A stretch of 64,000 nucleotides of DNA from Spirochaeta cellobiosiphila DSM 17781 (GTDB lineage: Bacteria > Spirochaetota > Spirochaetia > DSM-17781): assembly GCF_000426705.1 (NCBI RefSeq), contig NZ_KE384556.1, positions 428,153 to 492,152 of the forward strand, given 5' to 3'. A model generated the notes under the pieces. That model was not told where the DNA came from. It worked only from the letters and a program-made list of their open reading frames with translations, and ran no database searches. Every line of letters starts with the position of its first letter. Within the stretch, counting starts at the first letter, position 1. Of this stretch, positions 47,033 to 55,990 are shown one piece after another. The position numbers and the translations under genes are program-made.

Positions 47033-47343
47033 ACATACTCCTACCTATCCTTTTTTGATCTTCCTTACATAGTCAACAAACAAATGAGATTTCCGGACCT
47101 TAGAGAAAAGACTAATGGATATCATCAAAGATTTCCAATAACATCTGTTAAATCAAACAGCTTCGTATAGATAACTCACACGGCACAAGGACTTTCAGAA
47201 TATTTCTATCGAGAATTTATATTGGATAAAAGAAGGGTTATGTACAATATAATTTGAAAAACAATAAAGAATGAATAAGACTGAGAATATTATAGGCTAG
47301 AAAACGTGATAAATTTCCGGCCGATTTTCAGGAGGATATAGGA
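47033..47343. other. 311-base divergent intergenic region
   Basis: Control region between the chemotaxis receptor and the binding-protein gene. The octamer ATTTCCGG occurs at 47089-47096 and again at 47313-47320, near each gene start. A strong AGGAGGATATAG lies before the binding-protein ATG. I see no clear promoter pair or coding frame. Confidence 0.4.
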
Positions 47344-48039
47344 ATGAAAAAGATACTATTTTTAGTCTATTTATTTGTTACAGGAATGGGAACATTAATA
47401 GCTCAGAGCTCTATTAATCTTAGCTCTATTGAAAGCCAGACGAATGCATTGTCCGAAATAATTCTTGAAGAAGCTTATACAAAGTTGGGTATAGAGCTTA
47501 CATTTACAATTCTTCCACCAGAACGTGCTCTGGCAAGTTCCAATTCTGGAGCGACAGATGGAGAAGTTCATAGGATTAAGGGTACAGAGAAAAGCTATCC
47601 CAACCTTGTAATGGTCCCTGTTCCTATCAATAGTGTTGAGGGTTTAGCTATAACCAAGAACCTTGATCTTACTATTACAGGATGGGAATCCATACGTCCC
47701 TACAAAATTGGGATACGAAGGGGAATAAAGTATATTGAAAATGGAACTAAAGGTATGGACGTTGAGTTTAACACCACTGATGAAGCACTGTTGCAGAAAT
47801 TAATTGCCGACAGAATTCAAGTCGCTGTGGAAAGTCGACTTGATATTATCAGTATTTTAAAATCGCCAAAATATTCTCAATTGCAGATTCTAGAACCACC
47901 ATTACAATCTATTAAGCTTTATCATTTCTTGAATAAAAAACACTCTTCACTGATTCCACAAATCACAAAAGTATTAGAAGAAATGGAAAAATCAGGTAGG
48001 ATTAAAGAGATAACAGATAACTATATTTCTTCCCTATAG
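47344..48039 (+). CDS. periplasmic solute-binding protein, SBP_bac_3 type
   Basis: A 231-residue secreted protein: signal peptide MKKILFLVYLFVTGMGTLIAQ, then a short type II binding fold (LSEIILEEAYTKLGIELTFTILPPERALASSNSGATDGEVHRIKG, KIGIRRGIKYIENG, KVLEEMEKSGRIKEITDNYI). There is no ABC permease or ATPase beside it, so it is more likely a sensing partner than a transport component. It is divergent from the chemotaxis receptor at 45626, which has a small periplasmic domain, so the two may form a ligand relay. GGAGG precedes the start. The ligand is unknown; many of these bind amino acids or polar organics. Confidence 0.82.
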   Translation: MKKILFLVYLFVTGMGTLIAQSSINLSSIESQTNALSEIILEEAYTKLGIELTFTILPPERALASSNSGATDGEVHRIKGTEKSYPNLVMVPVPINSVEGLAITKNLDLTITGWESIRPYKIGIRRGIKYIENGTKGMDVEFNTTDEALLQKLIADRIQVAVESRLDIISILKSPKYSQLQILEPPLQSIKLYHFLNKKHSSLIPQITKVLEEMEKSGRIKEITDNYISSL

Positions 48040-48077
48040 ATGTCTCTGTAAGAAGGGAATCGTTTCATACAGACTAT

Positions 48078-48103
48078 CAATGAGATTTACATTATTCTCA
48101 TTG
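48078..48103 (+). terminator. weak hairpin after binding-protein gene
   Basis: CAATGAGA and TCTCATTG pair around a 10-base loop, 39 bases after the stop codon. No T tract; low support. Confidence 0.25.
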
Positions 48104-48129
48104 TATTGTAGCTTAGATCCAGGAAAAAA

Positions 48130-49203
48130 ATGAAACGAATTCACACACTATTATGTTTACTTCTATTACTGTCCTATTCAATTTTTGCTGAAGATCAAAA
48201 CCTGGAGGAAGAATCTGCCAAAGGGAATGATGCAGAGATATCAGAAGCACTATTAGCTTTTGAAGAACTAAAAAATATTATCCAGGATAATTATGCTGGA
48301 TATACAGAGAAAGTGGATCAACAAAAAAAGCAATTTGCCTTACTTAATCAAAGTATTCACCAATCTATCACACAGGGAAAATCACAGGATTATCCCTTGG
48401 AATATGATAGATGGCTATCCTTTTTTGAAGATCCACATCTTATATTGATGAAAGAGGGAAAACCTCTATTTGTAAAGAAAGACTACTCACATTACGTGCA
48501 TCATGAAATGGGGGTAATAATCTTAAATCCTACTACAGCGATAATATCGATACCCTCTTTTGAGATGCAATATGAAACAGATATTAATAATATGTTACAA
48601 GATCAATACAGCAAGCTTATCGACATAGAAAATCTTATCATTGATATCCGTGGTAATGGAGGAGGAAGCTTCTTTTCAATGTTTCCCCTTCTCGATTTAA
48701 TAGGAGCACCAGAATATGAATCCAGTTGGAAAGTATGGGCTTCAAGAGACAATTTACGTTTATACAAATCAGCTCTAAATCATTATGAAGATACAGAGAG
48801 TAGGGAATATATTTTGATCTCATCTATAGTTAGTAAAATGGAAAACAATAGAAACCAATTTGTTAGCTATACCTACCCTAAAATTAATAAAGAACCACAA
48901 CTTACTCACATAAAAAAAATATATATCCTAGCTGATCGATATGTGGCAAGTACTGCCGAGGAGTTTATACTTGGGGCTAAACATAATCCCAAAGTTATCT
49001 TGGTGGGAGAAAAAACGGAAGGAGCATTGGATTATGGTGATGCTATTCCTTATCAGCTACAGTCAGAGGGCTTAATGATTCTCGTTCCTACACAAAAGAG
49101 AATATGGAAAAATCATCCTCCTATTGATAATAGGGGAATTGAACCAGATTTTAAAATTAATCCTGAAACTGAAAATATTTATGAACAAATACTAGAGTAT
49201 TGA
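48130..49203 (+). CDS. secreted S41-family peptidase-like protein
   Basis: A 357-residue exported protein: signal peptide MKRIHTLLCLLLLLSYSIFAE, an N-terminal helical region (25-120), then the S41 (C-terminal processing/tricorn-like) core with IENLIIDIRGNGGGSFFSMF (about 165-185), the nucleophile region YVASTAEEFILGAKHNPKV (Ser about 276) and LVGEKTEGALDYGDA. The PDZ domain common in CtpA-type proteases is not seen. It could degrade or trim periplasmic proteins, or be a non-proteolytic homologue. AGGA lies before the ATG. It is followed 41 bases later by the UvrA-like gene. Confidence 0.8.
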   Translation: MKRIHTLLCLLLLLSYSIFAEDQNLEEESAKGNDAEISEALLAFEELKNIIQDNYAGYTEKVDQQKKQFALLNQSIHQSITQGKSQDYPLEYDRWLSFFEDPHLILMKEGKPLFVKKDYSHYVHHEMGVIILNPTTAIISIPSFEMQYETDINNMLQDQYSKLIDIENLIIDIRGNGGGSFFSMFPLLDLIGAPEYESSWKVWASRDNLRLYKSALNHYEDTESREYILISSIVSKMENNRNQFVSYTYPKINKEPQLTHIKKIYILADRYVASTAEEFILGAKHNPKVILVGEKTEGALDYGDAIPYQLQSEGLMILVPTQKRIWKNHPPIDNRGIEPDFKINPETENIYEQILEY

Positions 49204-49244
49204 ATTCCTAATGTCAGTATAATCCATTCCATTGAGTCTATAAA

Positions 49245-51506
49245 ATGAAGAAAATAAAAATATCCGGTGCAAGACAGAACAACCTTAAAAATCTAAGCTT
49301 AGAATTACCCAAAAACAAAATAACTGTATTTACAGGAGTTTCCGGTTCAGGGAAATCATCCCTTGTATTTGAAACCATTGGGGCAGAAGCCCTACGCCAG
49401 ATTAATGAAACACAAAATAGTTTTGTCCGAAATCGAATGCAACACCTTGGAATAGCTGATGTTGAAAAAATAGAAAATCTGAATGTTCCTGTTATTATTA
49501 ATCAAAAGCGTTTAGGAGGAAATGCCCGCTCTACCGTTGGAACAGTAACGGACATATTCACACAACTTCGTTTATTATTTTCCAGAATGGGAGAACCATT
49601 TGTTGGATATTCCAACGTTTTTTCATTTAATAATCCTCAAGGAATGTGCCCGAAATGCCAAGGCTTAGGAATTATTCAGACAATTGATATCAATAAGCTA
49701 TTTGATAAAAACAGATCACTAAACGAAGGGGCCATTGATTTTCCAACATTCCAGCCAAAGGGTTGGCGATGGACACGTTATGTTGATTCTGGATATTTCG
49801 ATAATAATAAAAAATTAAAAGACTATACCCCGGAAGAATGGGATTTATTGTTATATGCATCAGAGCATAAACCTATTCAACCAAACGCAAAATGGCATAA
49901 AACGGCTCTCTATGAAGGTGTGATCCCACGTATTGAACGCACTTTTTTAAATAAAGAATCCAAAGAATTTGATCAGAAAAAACAGGCTATTCAAAAAATA
50001 GTAAGAACAGAAACTTGCCCAGATTGTAAAGGATTAAGACTCAATAATAGAATTTTATCCTGTAAGATAGAAGGAAGAAATATTGGGGACTGTTCCCAAA
50101 TGTCAATACACGAATTGTTAGCTTTTATCCAGAAAATTGAAAATACAGCCTATTCCAGTATATTGCAGGAGTTAATAAAAAAACTTAACAATATGATCAG
50201 TATAGGCTTGGGATATCTAACTATCAGCCGTTTAACCAACACTCTCTCCGGTGGAGAATCACAACGGATAAAGATGGTAAAGCATCTGGGAAACAGTTTA
50301 GTAGATGTTTTGTATATTTTTGATGAACCCAGCATAGGCTTACATCCAAAAGACATTGATAATTTGGTTTCAATCATTACCCAACTTTGTAATAAAGGGA
50401 ATACGATTTTAATCGTTGATCACGATCCAGATATCATAAAAATGGCAGATCATATTGTAGATTTAGGCCCCCTAGGAGGAAAAAAGGGAGGACAAATCAT
50501 TTATGAAGGCAATTTTACCCAGTTAAAAGACTCGAAAGGAAAAACAGGACAGTATTTTTTACAAGAAAAAACATATAACAGAAACCCGAAACGGGGAATA
50601 GACTTTCTAGAGATCAAAAATAGTCATCTGTATAATCTAAAAAATATTACCGTCAAGATTCCTAAACAAGTATTAACAGTAGTGACAGGGGTTGCAGGCT
50701 CAGGTAAAAGTTCATTAATAACCAGAGAATTACCACGGTTTTACCCCGATGTCACGATCATCGATCAGTCACTATTTGCAGCAAGCCCCCGTTCCAACTT
50801 ATTGACATATTTAAATATTTTCGATGATATCCGAAAGTTATTCGCTCAAAATACTAATGCAAGCGTCAAGTTATTTAGCAATAATAGTGATGGGGCCTGT
50901 CAAGCTTGCAAGGGACTCGGTATTCAGAAAATAGATCTTGCTTTTATGGACGACATTGAAGAGATCTGTGATGAATGCGGCGGCAGCGGGTATAAAAAGG
51001 AAGTCTTAACTCTCAAATACAAAGACAAAAATATCGTAGACCTAATGAGAATGAGCGTAAACGAAGCCATAACATTCTTTTGTGATCATAAATTTATCCA
51101 CCCACTAGAGAACATTGTAAAATTAGGGATTGGATACATAAGCTTGGGACAAAGACTGAACACCTTTTCAGGAGGGGAAAGGCAACGGCTTAAGTTATCA
51201 CGAGAACTCGATTCAAATAATAATATTTTTATTTTGGATGAACCAAGCACAGGATTACATCCTTTTGATACACAGAAACTTATGAACATATTAAATGCTT
51301 TGGTGACAGCTAAGAATACTATTATCGTGATAGAACATAATTTAGATATTATCGCCCAGGCAGATTGGATCATCGACATGGGACTAGGTGCAGGAAAGGA
51401 TGGAGGAGAGGTCATCTATGAAGGGATTGTTGAGGATTTATTACAACACAATGTTTCTGTAACAGGCAAATATTTAAGAGAATACACAAAGCCACTGAAA
51501 AGCTGA
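49245..51506 (+). CDS. short UvrA-like ABC ATPase (DrrC-type)
   Basis: A 753-residue tandem ATPase, shorter than the usual 940-residue UvrA. NBD1: Walker A TGVSGSGKSSLVFE, Cys pairs CPKCQGLG and CPDCKGLRL, signature LSGGESQRI and Walker B IFDEPSIGLHP. NBD2: TGVAGSGKSSLI, CQACKGLG...CDECGGSGYK, FSGGERQRL and ILDEPSTGLHP. The UvrB-interaction and part of the insertion domains appear missing, as in DrrC-like proteins linked to resistance to DNA-intercalating compounds (family knowledge). It is unlikely to be the housekeeping repair gene. Function in resistance here is inference. The 3' end runs directly into an ankyrin remnant that overlaps it by a few bases. Confidence 0.88.
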   Translation: MKKIKISGARQNNLKNLSLELPKNKITVFTGVSGSGKSSLVFETIGAEALRQINETQNSFVRNRMQHLGIADVEKIENLNVPVIINQKRLGGNARSTVGTVTDIFTQLRLLFSRMGEPFVGYSNVFSFNNPQGMCPKCQGLGIIQTIDINKLFDKNRSLNEGAIDFPTFQPKGWRWTRYVDSGYFDNNKKLKDYTPEEWDLLLYASEHKPIQPNAKWHKTALYEGVIPRIERTFLNKESKEFDQKKQAIQKIVRTETCPDCKGLRLNNRILSCKIEGRNIGDCSQMSIHELLAFIQKIENTAYSSILQELIKKLNNMISIGLGYLTISRLTNTLSGGESQRIKMVKHLGNSLVDVLYIFDEPSIGLHPKDIDNLVSIITQLCNKGNTILIVDHDPDIIKMADHIVDLGPLGGKKGGQIIYEGNFTQLKDSKGKTGQYFLQEKTYNRNPKRGIDFLEIKNSHLYNLKNITVKIPKQVLTVVTGVAGSGKSSLITRELPRFYPDVTIIDQSLFAASPRSNLLTYLNIFDDIRKLFAQNTNASVKLFSNNSDGACQACKGLGIQKIDLAFMDDIEEICDECGGSGYKKEVLTLKYKDKNIVDLMRMSVNEAITFFCDHKFIHPLENIVKLGIGYISLGQRLNTFSGGERQRLKLSRELDSNNNIFILDEPSTGLHPFDTQKLMNILNALVTAKNTIIVIEHNLDIIAQADWIIDMGLGAGKDGGEVIYEGIVEDLLQHNVSVTGKYLREYTKPLKS

Positions 51507-51669
51507 TACACAGGCATTTTCTGTTATCAACGGGAATATACCAATGTCTCGTTTACTATTACAACATGGTGCGGATATGTATGTTGAGACTTCAGACGGG
51601 ACACCCATAGAACTAGCAGAAGAATGGGGGGATGAAGAAGTTCTAGCTCCCTTCATAGCCAAAAACTAA
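51499..51669 (+). pseudogene. ankyrin-repeat protein remnant
   Basis: Starting at the end of the UvrA-like gene in another frame, 56 codons run to TAA at 51667 with NGNIPMSRLLLQHGADMY, then VETSDGTPIELAEEWGDEEV, the typical end of an ankyrin repeat (xLLLxxGAD...GxTPLxLA). There is no proper start; only an internal ATG at 51544 would give 41 residues. It looks like the 3' end of a lost ankyrin gene cut by a deletion that brought the UvrA-like gene next to it. Confidence 0.6.
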
Positions 51670-51681
51670 TTTGTCAGATAA

Positions 51682-51705
51682 CCAGTCTTCCTTTGGGAAG
51701 ACTGG
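51682..51705 (+). terminator. perfect 10-bp hairpin after ankyrin remnant
   Basis: CCAGTCTTCC, loop TTTG, GGAAGACTGG; 12 bases past the ankyrin stop codon. There is no T tract. It probably still ends transcripts of the UvrA-like gene. Confidence 0.5.
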
Positions 51706-51812
51706 ATTCGTATTATACAAACTTTAACTTCATTACTTTTACTAACCTCATGGTAGTAATTTTAGCATTAACTATGTCTTTTTCTGGTAAAGAAGATATC
51801 AGGAATATTCAC

Positions 51813-52142
51813 TCACATCGAACTCTTAAGAAAATCCCCTTCCGTATATAGTTCAACCTCACTATTCTGAAGGAAGGCAGAATTGTATAATTCCATGTAG
51901 TATTGAATATCCTCATAGAAAATGGACTCAGTATATTCAGCTGCTTCTTGTATCAGTTTCTTTCTAGCATCAATCTCAAGTGTTCTGAACATCCTCTTCT
52001 GATACAGAAATATTATGTTTAAGAATATAACTATCATAGGTAGATACTTGATGATTCTCATGGGTTTTATAGGTGATTTTGGTAAATGTATCATCGTCAT
52101 AACCCTTATGAACAAATACAATACTCCTTCGGTACAGAACAC
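51813..52142 (-). pseudogene. chimeric remnant ending like the 61.5-kb secreted protein
   Basis: The frame gives one membrane segment (MRIIKYLPMIVIFLNIIFLY) then a helical stretch and the end YNSAFLQNSEVELYTEGDFL followed by KSSM. The last part matches the C-terminus of the intact protein at 61505-62158 (SNSAFLQNMEVSEL...YSEGDFVKSSM), with about 30 residues missing in the middle. It looks like a partial copy joined to other sequence. AAGGG before ATG codons near 52094-52100 could still allow expression. Confidence 0.5.
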
Positions 52143-52162
52143 CCCGTTTTCTTGAAAAATCC

Positions 52163-52628
52163 TTATTTGTATTTGATCTGTTTCATCAGATAAGGTGTAT
52201 CTACAGAATACTCACACTCGCCAGTAACGATAACTTTTTGTCCTAAAGGTAAAATTCTCTTTTCTTCAAAGGCCTTATTATAATCAGGGATTCTTGTTGC
52301 CCAATTAACTTTTAGGATTTTATAGGAGTAATCATCCTTAAATCTCTTATCGATGATGACAATATCTGAAGTATTCAAAAACTCACTACCTATAGGAGAT
52401 GCGATATTGGGGGCAGAAAACAAATACATAAAATCTATGGCAACACCAATTTGATAATCCTTATCAAAGACAGCAGATGATATTAAGCTATCATAAAAGC
52501 CCCCCCTTTTTATCCAAAGTAGAAGAATATCTAACAGGTACAACGACAAGATCAGACCCTAATCGATATGGTTCCGGATCACCAGCGATAATCACTTTAT
52601 CTCCCAAGTTTAAGACTTCATTTTTACT
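52163..52628 (-). pseudogene. gene remnant with two related segments, broken at a G7 run
   Basis: On the minus strand an open frame without start runs NEVLNLGDKVIIAGDPEPYR and then LGSDLVVVPVRYSSTLDKKG, then hits a stop after a run of seven G (plus strand 52500-52506). With six G it continues GFYDSLISSAVFDKDYQIGV to the end, KVIVTGECEYSVDTPYLMKQIKYK. The start and end share L-x-LG-x-KVI-xx-G, so the protein had two similar modules, perhaps OB-like folds. It lacks a start codon and has a frameshift, so it is presumably dead. No function recognised. Confidence 0.5.
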
Positions 52629-52686
52629 TCATAGATTTATGTAATAAAGACATCAAGATCCAGACTCATAGTATATTTCAATACTA

Positions 52687-52707
52687 TCCTCCCTTCAACA
52701 GGGAGGA
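52687..52707 (-). terminator. hairpin downstream of ileS
   Basis: TCCTCCC and GGGAGGA pair around a 7-base loop, 26 bases after the ileS stop codon on the minus strand. No T tract follows. Confidence 0.45.
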
Positions 52708-52732
52708 CAGATACTTAATGAGAATAAAATCC

Positions 52733-55700
52733 CTACATTTTCTTCTTCATGGAGATTGTAAAATCCTCATCCCCCAAGTGAATAACATCGGACACATCCC
52801 ATACCAAATCCTCGGAAGCTTCCCCTAAGGCATTGTCATATAGTTTTTGTTTCTCTGAATCCTTTAGGGAGCCTTCTAGCTTAAGATAGATTCGGTCATC
52901 TAAATTATAACCTGCATCTTTACGCATGTTCTGAATGGCCCTATTAAGATCATTGAGGATCCCTTCCCGAATAAGTTCTTCTGTTAGTTCAAAATCAAAA
53001 GCCAAAACAATACCATCCTCACTTAGGACATTGAGATCGTCTTTACCTTCATAACCAATCTGGATCTGATCAGGACTTAGGTCCCAGGTTTTATCTTCCG
53101 AATAAACAGTGACATGATCTTTATCAATCTTCACATTACCAGCTTTGGCATTCTTGATGATAAATTGCACCTCCGATCCATAGAGAGGACCTAAAAGCTT
53201 AGGATTTGGAATGGCTTTGATTCGAGCCAATTCTTGGTAATCTTCTAAAAGACTAATGTGTTTCACATTGAGTTCTTCTTTTAATAATTCAAAATCTAAT
53301 GAATCCCTTCCATACTGATCAGGAAGACAGAGCTTTAACTCAGCCAGAGGCTGTCGTACCTTCATTTTTTGCTGTTGTCTCAGGGATAAGCCTAACTTTG
53401 TAACCTTCTGCATTAACTGGTAGCGCTCTAACAAACCTTCCTTATCCTCAAAGCTGAACTCGGGCCAATCACTTAAGTGAACAGATTTATCATTGGTAAG
53501 GTCCTTATATAATTTCTCTGCAAGGAAAGGCATAGCAGGGGCTAAAAGCTTTAAGAGCTGTACAATACAATAATACAGGACCTGATAGGCATTTTCTTTT
53601 TCATGGGACATTCCTGACTCCCAGAAAAGTTCCCGGCTACGTCGTATGTACCAATTACTCAAGTTCTCAATGAAGCTAATAGAAGGAGCTAAAACCTCAT
53701 TCATCTTATAGGCTTCATAAGCGTCGGTGGTGTCCTTAATAGTCTTGGATAAGAGAGCTATAATCCACTTATCAAGATTTCGTTCACTCTCGGGAGTCCA
53801 ATCTAATGTGGCTTCAAAGCCATCCAAATTAGCATAGGTGGTAAAGAAGCTCACCACATTCAACAGGGGGATTATAATTTCCTTAACCTGATCACGAACC
53901 TCTCCGTCGACGAACTTAAGATCACCCAATACGGAAGCCGCAGAATTAATCAGATAAAGCCTAAGAGCATCCGCTCCATATTGATCCAGTAACTGAATAG
54001 GGTCTGTGTAATTCTTCTTTGATTTGGAAAACTTCTGTCCATCAGAAGCCAATAAAGTTCCATGAACCAAACAATTCTTAAAAGCAGGACGACCTAAGAT
54101 GCCGACAGCTAACACATGAAGGTAATAAAACCATCCCCGGATCTGTCCCGGGTATTCCACAATAAAATCAGCAGGAAAATGATTCTCAAACCACTGTTTA
54201 TTCTCAAAAGGATAATGACATTGGCCAAAGGGCATAGCTCCTGACTCAAACCAACCATCGAGAACCTCAGGTGTTCTTTTCATGGGTTTACCACATTCAC
54301 AGGTGATTTCCAGTTCATCAATGAACTCAATATGCAGATCATCAATGTGCTGGCCTGATCGTTCTTCCAATTCAGCCACAGAGGAAGGAATCCATTTATG
54401 CTGACACTGAGAATCTTCACAGATCCAAACAGGAATAGGAGTTCCCCAATAGCGGTTCCTGGATAAGTTCCAATCCCGTGCCCCTTCTAACCACTTACCA
54501 AAACGGCCTTCTTTGATCGTCTCAGGTATCCAGTTGATTTTCTTATTCTCTTCCATAAGCTGAGGTTTGATCTTTTCAATGTTGTAATACCAAGCATCCA
54601 TGGCTCGATAGATCAAAGGAGTTCGGCATCGCCAGCAATGAGGATAATTATGCTCAACAGTAGCCTGTTTAAAAATCTTCCCCTCTTCTTTGAGTTTACG
54701 AATAACCTTGGGATTAGCGTCATGAACATTTTCACCTATAAAATCCACTACTGTAGAATCATAAGTACCATTGGCCAATACGGGGTTCTTGATCTCAATG
54801 TCATAATTACGGCTTACCCAATAATCTTCTTCTCCATAAGCAGGTGCTGTGTGAACAATCCCTACCCCATCTTCTGTACTAACATGATCCCCCAGGATGA
54901 TCTGGAAAGCATTCTTTGCCTCAGCAAAATAAGGGAATAAGGGTTCATACTTCTTCCCTTCCATATCCCTTCCTGAAAAACTACTAATGATATGAGAATC
55001 TTCAGGGAAGTCCTTAGGATTATAAAGACTCTTAGCCAAGATATATTGGGCCTCAGCTGTATCGAGGAGAACATATTCAATATCAGGACCTACGGCCAAG
55101 GCTAAGTTAGCAGGAAGAGTCCAAGGGGTTGTGGTCCACGCCAGATAGTAGGTTGGTTTATTAGAATTCGTACCCCAGGAATCTAAGGATTTAAACTTCA
55201 CAATAACAGTGGGATCCTGTCTGGGTCTGGTAGAATCCGATTCCCGTGTATCTGAGATGGAGAGGGAGGTCTCACAATGATAACAATAGGGGGTAACTCT
55301 GTAGTCTTTGTAGATTAATCCTTTTTTATAACTTTCTGCAAAAACCCAGATCACACTCTCCATGTAGTTCTTATCAAGGGTTCTATAGGGATGGTCATAA
55401 TCTACCCATCGACCAATGCGATCAATGTACTCTTCCCAAGCATCGTTGTAACCACTAACAAGAGCCCGGCAACTATCATTGAATTGTTTAATTCCAATGG
55501 TTTGGGTGATATCCCTTTTATCACTTATGTTTAGTTGCTTTTCAACAGCATTCTCGATAGGTAAACCATGACAATCCCAACCCCATACTCTGGGAACAGA
55601 CTTGCCCCTCATGGTCCAGAAACGGGCAATGGCATCCTTAAGGATGGAAACAAATACCGTACCATAATGGGGAGACCCTGTAGGAAAAGGAGGGCCATCA

Positions 55701-55825
55701 TAGAAGACATGTTCATCCTTATGTTTATCGACTGATTCCTCAAAGATTTTGTCTTCCTTCCAAAAAGTCAGAACTTCTTGTTCCATGGAAGGTAAGTTCA
55801 TTTTTACATTCGTTTCTTTATACAT
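52733..55825 (-). CDS. ileS: isoleucyl-tRNA synthetase, eukaryote-like type
   Basis: A 1,030-residue class I synthetase that charges tRNA-Ile. The HIGH motif is PHYGT (residues 52-56) followed by GWDCHGLPIE, and the KMSKS loop reads KFSKSKKNYTDP (about 598). A large editing domain (about 190-390, TYYLAWTTTPWTLPANLALAVG) and a long C-terminal anticodon domain are present. This sequence pattern is that of the eukaryote-like IleRS2 group, often less sensitive to mupirocin (family knowledge). The frame is open to an ATG at 55837 with a too-close ribosome binding site; GAGG lies six bases before the ATG at 55825, so I chose it. The upstream region holds an Ile-rich leader peptide and terminator, so expression is probably attenuated by charged tRNA-Ile. 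Confidence 0.95.
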   Translation of the reverse strand: MYKETNVKMNLPSMEQEVLTFWKEDKIFEESVDKHKDEHVFYDGPPFPTGSPHYGTVFVSILKDAIARFWTMRGKSVPRVWGWDCHGLPIENAVEKQLNISDKRDITQTIGIKQFNDSCRALVSGYNDAWEEYIDRIGRWVDYDHPYRTLDKNYMESVIWVFAESYKKGLIYKDYRVTPYCYHCETSLSISDTRESDSTRPRQDPTVIVKFKSLDSWGTNSNKPTYYLAWTTTPWTLPANLALAVGPDIEYVLLDTAEAQYILAKSLYNPKDFPEDSHIISSFSGRDMEGKKYEPLFPYFAEAKNAFQIILGDHVSTEDGVGIVHTAPAYGEEDYWVSRNYDIEIKNPVLANGTYDSTVVDFIGENVHDANPKVIRKLKEEGKIFKQATVEHNYPHCWRCRTPLIYRAMDAWYYNIEKIKPQLMEENKKINWIPETIKEGRFGKWLEGARDWNLSRNRYWGTPIPVWICEDSQCQHKWIPSSVAELEERSGQHIDDLHIEFIDELEITCECGKPMKRTPEVLDGWFESGAMPFGQCHYPFENKQWFENHFPADFIVEYPGQIRGWFYYLHVLAVGILGRPAFKNCLVHGTLLASDGQKFSKSKKNYTDPIQLLDQYGADALRLYLINSAASVLGDLKFVDGEVRDQVKEIIIPLLNVVSFFTTYANLDGFEATLDWTPESERNLDKWIIALLSKTIKDTTDAYEAYKMNEVLAPSISFIENLSNWYIRRSRELFWESGMSHEKENAYQVLYYCIVQLLKLLAPAMPFLAEKLYKDLTNDKSVHLSDWPEFSFEDKEGLLERYQLMQKVTKLGLSLRQQQKMKVRQPLAELKLCLPDQYGRDSLDFELLKEELNVKHISLLEDYQELARIKAIPNPKLLGPLYGSEVQFIIKNAKAGNVKIDKDHVTVYSEDKTWDLSPDQIQIGYEGKDDLNVLSEDGIVLAFDFELTEELIREGILNDLNRAIQNMRKDAGYNLDDRIYLKLEGSLKDSEKQKLYDNALGEASEDLVWDVSDVIHLGDEDFTISMKKKM

Positions 55826-55852
55826 GTCATACCTCATTCCTTTTGTTTGGAT

Positions 55853-55880
55853 AAAAAAAAGCCCGCCGAATGGGCGGGCT
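55853..55880 (-). terminator. attenuator terminator before ileS
   Basis: Minus strand AGCCCGCC, loop CATTC, GGCGGGCT (55880-55861 region) followed by eight T (55860-55853), 28 bases before the ileS start codon. It is a strong intrinsic terminator located upstream of the gene rather than after one. Its 5' arm CCCGCC can pair instead with GGCGGG at 55926-55921 inside the leader-peptide frame. Confidence 0.9.
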
Positions 55881-55896
55881 TGTTGATTTCCGTTGA

Positions 55897-55915
55897 CCTA
55901 TTGCTAAACAATAGG
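55897..55915 (-). promoter_or_regulatory. hairpin over the leader-peptide stop codon
   Basis: CCTATTG, loop TTTAG, CAATAGG on the minus strand, a perfect 7-bp stem whose loop contains the TAG stop of the leader peptide. It lies between the antiterminator segment and the terminator and could be the pause or protector hairpin of the attenuator. Confidence 0.6.
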
Positions 55916-55984
55916 ATGTACCCGCCACGGATTGAGTGGAATAATAATGCTAATTATAATGTTTCCGTGTGCGGTTATATTCAT
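55904..55984 (-). CDS. isoleucine-rich leader peptide of ileS
   Basis: A 26-residue frame on the minus strand: ATG at 55984, TAG at 55906-55904. Eight residues are Ile, six of them in Ile-Ile-Ile-Ser-Ile-Ile-Ile at residues 9-15 (codons ATT and ATA). The remainder starts MNITAHGN and ends PLNPWRVHPIV. Too short for the usual gene finders. A ribosome stalled on residues 9-15 for lack of charged tRNA-Ile would leave codons 20-22 (GG CGG G) free to pair with the terminator 5' arm and let ileS be transcribed; a ribosome reaching the stop codon would cover them and let the terminator form. No Shine-Dalgarno is seen; with the -10 box seven bases upstream the mRNA may be leaderless. Confidence 0.8.
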   Translation of the reverse strand: MNITAHGNIIISIIIPLNPWRVHPIV

Positions 55985-55990
55985 CTGTCT

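Noticed and set aside
51710..51810. 33-residue plus-strand frame starting MVVILALT
   Set aside because: No ribosome binding site and low-complexity translation in a decayed region.
52500..52549. Start of the 128-residue frame at 52549
   Set aside because: The first residues (MSLYLLDILLLWIKR) are an out-of-frame reading before the G7 run; the real upstream frame is NEVLNLGDKVIIAG.
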